Shown here: in pieces, positions 58,430-64,000 of the stretch
Position numbering within the stretch: the stretch's first letter is position 1
How the letters are laid out: the number at the start of each line of letters is the position of its first letter
Source: Mycolicibacterium tusciae JS617
GTDB taxonomy: Bacteria; Actinomycetota; Actinomycetes; Mycobacteriales; Mycobacteriaceae
Assembly (NCBI RefSeq): GCF_000243415.2
Contig: NZ_KI912270.1
Span: forward strand, 1,178,001 to 1,242,000
DNA: 64,000 bases
Reading direction: 5' to 3'
Notes under the pieces: generated by a model
The model's database searches: none
Told to the model about the DNA's origin: nothing
Seen by the model: the letters and a program-made list of their open reading frames with translations, nothing else
Program-made: the position numbers and the translations under genes

Positions 58430-59989
58430 CTATGACAGACGGACGAACCCGATGTCGTCGCCGATCACAGTGTTGGGCCCGATCGGTAGCTGCTCTGCGT
58501 TATTCGGTACGACCTTGACGAATTCGATGCGATCGCGAGCGACCTTGCGGAGCAGGTCCTCGAAGGCCATTGTGGTGAGCTGTTCTCCGGGGAATCGTCG
58601 GTAGCCGAAACCGAAGGGCGCGAAACCGGCGTAGTCGCACACGGGTCTGGGTCGATTGTCGATCACGCCGAAGACCGTGCCGAAGGCGCTGTTGCGCAAC
58701 GCTGCCGCGCGCCCATCCTTCACCGGAAAGTCGGTCGGCGTGAATGGGCAGTTGGCCAGACCCATCTGGCGAATTCGCGCTTCGTCGATCTGCTGGCTCG
58801 TCGGCGCCGCCTGGTAGCGGGACGGATCGAAGTCGTCGGGGTTGGGCCATTGCACCGGATCCCTGCTCGTCGACGGGTGCGGTGTGTTGATATACCCGTG
58901 GCTCTCGAACGCCGGTGGCCGCGTCGGTTCCAGCGCCGAAATGCTTCCACCGTTGGGCGAGATCGTGCGGAACAGCTCCATGACCAACCGTTCCAGCGGC
59001 GGGAACGCGGAGCCGTCCGGCTTGTCGTAGTCCCCCGCCATCGTCTTCGTGAACCAGTCCTTTGCCTGCGGATCGCCTCCCTCGCGGCCGAGGTTCGACA
59101 TCACGTTGTAGAGGCTGTTGCCCCATTGACTGAATGCCACGAAGTTGTGGAAGCACTCGAACACGACGTCCTGGTGGTTGAAGTACTCGCTCTCCTCGCC
59201 GTTCTTGAGCCAGTACCAGGCGAACGTCTTCTCCGGCTCCCGCGTCTTGCCGGAGCCGATGTCGGCCAGCCGATCGTCGATCCACGACTTCAGGAAGGTG
59301 AGGCGTTCCCTGACCGCCATGTAGTTGTCGTAGACGATCTTCTGAGTCGGATCCCGGTGGGCCAGCACGGCGTTGAAGCTCGCGCCGATCTCACGCACCT
59401 GATCGGGAATATCGGAGCCACGCACACCCAGATGCAGATCCCAGTAGAGATCCCAGAACGTGTCCAAATAGATTCTCATCAAGGGCTTTTCGCTGTTCTG
59501 CTGACTCAGCAGTTCATCCCAGAAGCGCACCACCTTGCCCTTGTACATGCGGTCGTACAAGTCGGGCGTGACCGCCGACATATAGATCCGCTTGCGGCGG
59601 TTGTCGGGTCCACGGAGCTCGAGGCCTTGAAGAAAGACCGTGACACCCTTTTCGGGGTCCGGTCCCCACTTTTCGCTGAGCAGACCCCATAGATCGGACG
59701 GCAACGCATTTTCCTTCGTCAGCGCGACGTCGATCATCGGAAGCACGGGACGTTGGCCATCGAAGACGCTGTTCTGAAGGAACGGCGCGATCGCATTGTC
59801 GACATAGTCGGTGTCGAAGTCCGGATACTCTTCGCGCAACCGGGCCACTTCGCCTTCGGCACTACTTCCCGCGTCGGGCCGTTCATCCGTTGCGGTGGAG
59901 CACCCGACAACCGACTGGGCAGACACTGCGACGACGGCGCCGGCGGCCCCACCGGCGAGAAACACGCGGCGTCTCATGAATTCCCCCAT
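58430..59989 (-). CDS. Tat-exported cytochrome P450-like protein without heme-ligand Cys
   Basis: 519 residues. N-terminus has a twin-arginine motif (R7-R8-V-F-L) and a lipobox VVGC (C30), so a Tat-exported lipoprotein. The C-terminal half shows P450 landmarks in the right order: ExxR as E338-L-F-R341, the meander WPNPDDFDPSRY (381-392), and the heme-loop FGFGYRRFPGEQL (459-471). In the last, the position of the invariant Cys is Phe466. No other family fits. It may bind a ligand or other cofactor, or be a heme-free scaffold. Single gene on the minus strand, converging with the PaiB-like gene. Confidence 0.7.
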   Translation of the reverse strand: MGEFMRRRVFLAGGAAGAVVAVSAQSVVGCSTATDERPDAGSSAEGEVARLREEYPDFDTDYVDNAIAPFLQNSVFDGQRPVLPMIDVALTKENALPSDLWGLLSEKWGPDPEKGVTVFLQGLELRGPDNRRKRIYMSAVTPDLYDRMYKGKVVRFWDELLSQQNSEKPLMRIYLDTFWDLYWDLHLGVRGSDIPDQVREIGASFNAVLAHRDPTQKIVYDNYMAVRERLTFLKSWIDDRLADIGSGKTREPEKTFAWYWLKNGEESEYFNHQDVVFECFHNFVAFSQWGNSLYNVMSNLGREGGDPQAKDWFTKTMAGDYDKPDGSAFPPLERLVMELFRTISPNGGSISALEPTRPPAFESHGYINTPHPSTSRDPVQWPNPDDFDPSRYQAAPTSQQIDEARIRQMGLANCPFTPTDFPVKDGRAAALRNSAFGTVFGVIDNRPRPVCDYAGFAPFGFGYRRFPGEQLTTMAFEDLLRKVARDRIEFVKVVPNNAEQLPIGPNTVIGDDIGFVRLS

Positions 59990-60081
59990 TATTCAGAACG
60001 GCGAAGCTCTGCTAAGTGGGAACGTACTCCGATCCACGGACCCGTAAGCGCGATCGGACCATAAGGTGACTGGCGAGATCT

Positions 60082-63000
60082 CTAGTACACGTCGCGGACA
60101 TAGCGTTTCGAGGCGACGAGTTCACGCTTGAAGTCGTGGGCCCGCTCGTGTGACATCCGTCCGTGCTTTTCGATGATCGTCGTCAGCGCCGCGTCGACGT
60201 CGCGGGCCATCCGGGTGGCGTCACCGCAAACGTAGAAGTGCCCGCCGTCGTCGAGCCAGCGCCACACGTCGGCACCGCGATCGAGCATCTTGTGCTGTAC
60301 ATAGACTCGGTCGGCCTGGTCACGGCTGAACGCCAGGTCGAGCCGGCTGAGGAAGCCGTCGCGGGCCATGTCCTCCAAATTATCTCGGTAATAGAAGTTT
60401 TCGCGGCGGTGCTGGTCGCCGAAGAACAACCAGTTGCGCCCCGCGTGTCCGAGCGCACGTCGCTCCTGCAAAAAACTCCGAAACGGCGCGATGCCCGTCC
60501 CTGGCCCCACCATGATCATCGGTGTGTCGCTGTTGTCGGGTGGGCGGAAGTGCGGTGAGCGTTGCAAGAACACCGGGGCCGACGCCGCGCGGTCGGCAAG
60601 GAATGTCGAGCACACACCGCCACGCTGCCCGCCGTCGGAACCCCGGTAGCGCACCACCGAGACCGTCAGCTGTATCTCGTGCGGACTGACCAGAGGGCTC
60701 GACGAGATCGAGTAACTTCGCGGCGTCAGTCGCACCAGGACCTCAAGCCACTGGTCGGGGTCGGCGTGCACGACGAACTCCTGCACGAGATCGAGGCCGT
60801 TGCGTCCGATCAGCCACTTGTCCAGCTTGTCTTTGCGGGCGCGCAACGCCTTCGCATCGCGACTGTTCTCGGTGATGAAGCGCAACAGGTCGGGCGTGAC
60901 GCGGCAGAAGTCGTAGCGCGACGTCAAGGCCTCGCGCATGGTCTGTTCGGCGCCGTCGACCAGGACGATGTGCTCGCCGCGCATGCCGGTGGCGGCCAGC
61001 CAGGAGTCGACGATGGCCGGGTCGTTTGTGGGAAACACCCCGAGCGAGTCGCCTGCGGCGTAACTGACGTCGAACTCGGAAATGTCAAAACCGAAGTGGC
61101 GGACTTCTTTTCGCGAAGATGGTGCGGTCAGCACGGTGTTTCTGCAGAGTGGTGCGATGACCGGATGCGTGCGGGTGAAGGGCCCGGCGACCGCCGCAGG
61201 CATCGAGAACACCGCGCGACCCAGCAGGGCGGCGACCTGGTCGGCCCATCGGCTCATCGGTTCGTCGTCGTGGGCTTCGCACTCGACACGCTCGAGCAGC
61301 CGCGTCGCGCCCAGGGCCGCCAGCCGGGTGTCGACGGACCTCGCATGGCCGCAGAAGTCGTCGTACGTGCGATCGCCGATACCGAGCACCGCGAAGCGCA
61401 CCCCGGTCAGCGTGGGGGCATCCGGGGCGTTGAGCCGGTCCCAGAATTGCGCGCCGTTGTCGGGCGGCCCGCCATCGCCGAACGTGCTGGTAACGACCAG
61501 CACGTCGCGCGACGCGAGATCGGCAAGGGCGAGATCGTTCATGTTCACCAGGTTCGGCGCGCCGATACCGGCGGCTACCTTGCCTGCGAACTCCTCGGCG
61601 GTGCCGGTCTGCGACGCCCACAGCACCAGTGGTCCCTCGGTGAGGTCCGGACGCGACAGCGTTTTGGTCTCGCGCACTGGCGCCGCCAGCGGTCTGAGCC
61701 TGACCGCGCACGCCTTGAACTCCGGCTGCAACGAGTCGGGGTCGACGGCGTCGTTTGTGAGCGCATTGACCGCGAGGTACTCGCCGTCTTCGTCGCTCCA
61801 GTGAAAGGGCGCAAAGCACATGCCCTGGCGGACCCGATCGGAAATCACCGCGGGAAGAACCGCGCGACCGCGCCGTGTCGTGAGTTCCACGGGTTGGTCG
61901 TCGACGATGTCGAGCGCAGCCGCATCGATGGGGTGGATTTCCACGAAGGGCCCGCTGTCGAGCTTGTTGAGCGCGTCGACCTTGCCGGTCTTGGTCATCG
62001 TGTGCCACTGGTGTTGCAGCCGACCGGTATTGAGCACCAACGGGTAATTGTCATCGGGCAGTTCGCGCGGATCCAGGTGCGGCCGGGCGTAGAAGATCGC
62101 ACGCCGCGACGGCGTCGCGAACGCCAGTCGCGGCGCATGCCCGTCCTCGTCGACGACGTGGTCCTGGCTGACGCCGTCGTTGAGGTAGCGGATCGGATGA
62201 CGGTCGTTTGCGTCATCGGGGGGGGGGCACGGCCACTGCAGCGATGTTTGGCGAAGCCGCGCATAGCTGGCACCGCGAAGGTCGTAGCCGGTCTTCGGAT
62301 TCGAGAAGCAGCGAATCTCGTCGAAGATCTGCTCGCTGGACTCGTAACTGAAGTGCTCGCCGTAGCCCAGATGCGCCGCGACCTGGCAGATCAACTGCCA
62401 GTCGGGGCGTGCTCCCCCGCGTGGCGGCACCGACTGCGCAAGCAGCGTGATGTTGCGTTCGGAGTTCACCATCACGGCGTCGGACTCGGCCCACAGGGTG
62501 GCAGGTAGCACGATGTCGGCGTAGCGATTGGTTGCGGTATCGCGGTAGGTGTCCTGAGTGATGACGAGTTCGGCGGCTTCCAGCCCGGCGATCACCGTCT
62601 TGCGATTGGCCACGGTGGCAACGGGATTGGTGCAGATGATCCAGCATGCCTTGATGCGCCCGTCCGCGAGTTGGCCGAACATGTCGATGGTGCCGGGCCC
62701 GACATCGGAACGGATGGTGCCTGGGTCCAGCGCCCATTGCCGCTCGACGAACGTCCGGTCGGTCGCCGAGACCACCGAGCGCTGACCGGGCAGACCCGGT
62801 CCCATATAACCCATTTCGCGACCGCCCATCGCATTGGGCTGACCGGTCAGCGACATCGGGCCACTACCGGGCCGGCAGATCGCGCCGGTGGCCAGGTGTA
62901 GGTTGCAGATGGCGTTGGTGTTCCAGGTACCGTGCGTGCTCTGGTTCAACCCCATCGTCCAGCAGCTCATCCATTCCCCGGCATCGGCAATCATCTGAGC

Positions 63001-63849
63001 GGCGGTGCGGATGTCCGCTTCGGAGAGGCCGGTGATCTGCGCGACGCGCTCGGGCGGATATTCCGCAAGGAACTCGGGCATGGCGTCCCAGCCCTCGGTG
63101 TGCTCCGCGATGAAATCTGAGTCGATGTCGTTGTTTTCGACCAGAAGGTGCAGCAGACCGTTGAGCAGCGCCAGATCGGTGCCGGGCTGGATCTGCAGGA
63201 AGAGGTCGGCCCGTTCGGCGGTGGTGGTGCGTCTGGGATCGACGACGATCAGCTTGGCGCCGGCCTTGAGACGATCGGTCATCCGCAGATACAGGATCGG
63301 GTGACAGTCGGCCATGTTCGAGCCGGTGACGAAGAACAGATCGGTGCTATCGAAGTCGGTGTACGAGCCCGGTGGGCCGTCGGCGCCGAGCGACTGCTTG
63401 AAACCGGTTCCCGCGCTTGCCATGCACAGCCGTGAGTTCGATTCGATATGCACCGTCCGCAGGAATCCCTTAGCCAACTTGGTGGCCAGATACTGCGCCT
63501 CGATGGACATCTGCCCGGACACATAAAGTGCGACGGCGTCTGGTCCGTGCTCGTCGACGATGGCGCGCAGCCGTCGTCCCGCCTCGGCGACGGCGTCATC
63601 GACGGATACCGGCACGGGCTCCTCACCCCGGGCGGGACGCAGAAGCGCAGATGTCAGCCGCCCGTCGGTGGCAGCCATCATCTCGGCATGCGTCGCCCCC
63701 TTGGTGCACAACCTCCCGAAGTTGGCGGGGTGCAGCTTGTCTCCGGAGACGCGCGCGATGACGGGCCGGCCGGTATCGGAGTCCGTTGTGGTGTGGACCT
63801 CGATACCGCAACCGACTCCGCAGTAGGAGCACGCCGTCCGGGTGGTCAT
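60082..63849 (-). CDS. nasN: Assimilatory nitrate reductase fused to a flavodoxin/ferredoxin-NADP reductase module
   Basis: 1255 residues. N-terminal molybdopterin oxidoreductase: 4Fe-4S ligands C7, C10, C14, C48, the probable Mo ligand C142 (NSRLCMASAGTGF), and a molybdopterin dinucleotide-binding domain to about 720. Then a flavodoxin domain (about 739-885, ASQTGTAEEF), FAD domain with RSYSISSS, NADPH site GPGTGIAPFRSFL and YVCGDA, ending VRDVY as in CysJ. So NAD(P)H electrons can go to nitrate inside one chain. The symbol follows the M. smegmatis homologue from memory. 5 bp after the transporter gene. Confidence 0.9.
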   Translation of the reverse strand: MTTRTACSYCGVGCGIEVHTTTDSDTGRPVIARVSGDKLHPANFGRLCTKGATHAEMMAATDGRLTSALLRPARGEEPVPVSVDDAVAEAGRRLRAIVDEHGPDAVALYVSGQMSIEAQYLATKLAKGFLRTVHIESNSRLCMASAGTGFKQSLGADGPPGSYTDFDSTDLFFVTGSNMADCHPILYLRMTDRLKAGAKLIVVDPRRTTTAERADLFLQIQPGTDLALLNGLLHLLVENNDIDSDFIAEHTEGWDAMPEFLAEYPPERVAQITGLSEADIRTAAQMIADAGEWMSCWTMGLNQSTHGTWNTNAICNLHLATGAICRPGSGPMSLTGQPNAMGGREMGYMGPGLPGQRSVVSATDRTFVERQWALDPGTIRSDVGPGTIDMFGQLADGRIKACWIICTNPVATVANRKTVIAGLEAAELVITQDTYRDTATNRYADIVLPATLWAESDAVMVNSERNITLLAQSVPPRGGARPDWQLICQVAAHLGYGEHFSYESSEQIFDEIRCFSNPKTGYDLRGASYARLRQTSLQWPCPPPDDANDRHPIRYLNDGVSQDHVVDEDGHAPRLAFATPSRRAIFYARPHLDPRELPDDNYPLVLNTGRLQHQWHTMTKTGKVDALNKLDSGPFVEIHPIDAAALDIVDDQPVELTTRRGRAVLPAVISDRVRQGMCFAPFHWSDEDGEYLAVNALTNDAVDPDSLQPEFKACAVRLRPLAAPVRETKTLSRPDLTEGPLVLWASQTGTAEEFAGKVAAGIGAPNLVNMNDLALADLASRDVLVVTSTFGDGGPPDNGAQFWDRLNAPDAPTLTGVRFAVLGIGDRTYDDFCGHARSVDTRLAALGATRLLERVECEAHDDEPMSRWADQVAALLGRAVFSMPAAVAGPFTRTHPVIAPLCRNTVLTAPSSRKEVRHFGFDISEFDVSYAAGDSLGVFPTNDPAIVDSWLAATGMRGEHIVLVDGAEQTMREALTSRYDFCRVTPDLLRFITENSRDAKALRARKDKLDKWLIGRNGLDLVQEFVVHADPDQWLEVLVRLTPRSYSISSSPLVSPHEIQLTVSVVRYRGSDGGQRGGVCSTFLADRAASAPVFLQRSPHFRPPDNSDTPMIMVGPGTGIAPFRSFLQERRALGHAGRNWLFFGDQHRRENFYYRDNLEDMARDGFLSRLDLAFSRDQADRVYVQHKMLDRGADVWRWLDDGGHFYVCGDATRMARDVDAALTTIIEKHGRMSHERAHDFKRELVASKRYVRDVY

Positions 63850-63854
63850 AGGCG

Positions 63855-64000
63855 TCAGGCGGGCACCGGCGCAGGACTGCGGCCGACCTGTTCACCCGCG
63901 CCGGCCCGCGCGCTCTGCACCCGCAGGAAGACCAGCCAGGTGACGACGGCGCAGAGCACGTAGAAACCGAGGAACACCCAGAACGCGTTGGTGGCGGATT
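63855..64000 (-). CDS. NarK-type nitrate/nitrite MFS transporter, C-terminal end (partial)
   Basis: 47 codons plus the stop, cut by the window end. The visible part is a final membrane helix, FWVFLGFYVLCAVVTWLVFL, followed by a basic, Ala/Gly/Pro-rich tail. This helix and its place 5 bp before the nitrate reductase gene fit a NarK/NasA-type nitrate transporter and make an uptake-reduction operon. The helix is not unique to the family, so the call leans on context. Confidence 0.75.
   Translation of the reverse strand, partial: SATNAFWVFLGFYVLCAVVTWLVFLRVQSARAGAGEQVGRSPAPVPA

Noticed and set aside
60562..62508. A 648-codon plus-strand frame inside the nitrate reductase gene
   Set aside because: Antisense shadow of a gene with clear cofactor motifs.

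Overview
The window is high-GC actinobacterial DNA. Gene content and order match a fast-growing Mycobacterium (Mycolicibacterium-like) chromosome. From my memory of the M. tuberculosis map, most genes correspond in order to Rv2090-Rv2141c: the Pup-proteasome locus, hisGE, metH, mshC, cysQ, uppP, lppL and pyrD. Functional names rest on protein sequence and synteny read by eye; no database search was possible.

Layout. 1-7.2 kb: end of a 5'-3' exonuclease gene, a DUF4333 protein, then a minus-strand operon pafB-pafC-tatA-tatC-helY. 7.2-15.3 kb: a methyltransferase, pafA (Pup ligase), two plus-strand alpha/beta hydrolases, then prcA, prcB, pup and dop. 15.3-18.9 kb: a ThrE-like exporter and two paralogous membrane proteins. 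18.9-25.3 kb: small secreted proteins, mpa (proteasomal ATPase), lppK, trmI and a RecB-like nuclease. 25.3-33.9 kb: a thioesterase, an ArsR-SRPBCC-flavodoxin operon, a flavin disulfide reductase, hisG/hisE, a sugar porter, a HAD phosphatase and an NmrA-like protein. 33.9-41.3 kb: metH with a structured leader, a PAC2 protein, a DUF1254 lipoprotein and an SDR. 41.3-50.1 kb: mshC, cysQ, a Crp/Fnr regulator, a phosphatase/uppP cluster, lppL and pyrD. 50.1-55.5 kb: a six-gene block (two-component system plus four membrane or secreted proteins) that interrupts the expected pyrD-PEBP neighbourhood. 55.7-64 kb: a PEBP protein, an M20 peptidase, tRNA-Leu(GAG), a PaiB-like protein, an exported P450-like protein, and an assimilatory nitrate reductase fusion downstream of the end of a NarK-type transporter.

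How genes work together. PafA ligates Pup (activated by Dop) to substrates, Mpa unfolds them and PrcAB degrades them; PafBC is a transcriptional activator encoded in the same region. TatA/TatC export folded proteins, which may include the Tat-signal protein at 58.4 kb. mshC and cysQ serve mycothiol and sulfur metabolism, and metH closes the methionine cycle.

The most striking observations are: (1) the metH leader folds like an S-adenosylhomocysteine riboswitch whose pseudoknot strand overlaps the arm of a hairpin that hides the metH Shine-Dalgarno sequence; (2) a Tat-exported protein keeps the ExxR, meander and heme-loop signatures of cytochrome P450 but has Phe where the heme-ligating Cys should be; (3) an unassigned two-component/YtkA-like histidine- and methionine-rich module; (4) a protein-coding gene that starts four bases after a tRNA; (5) many genes with a TANNNT -10 element placed 5-8 nt before the start codon, as expected for leaderless or near-leaderless mRNAs.
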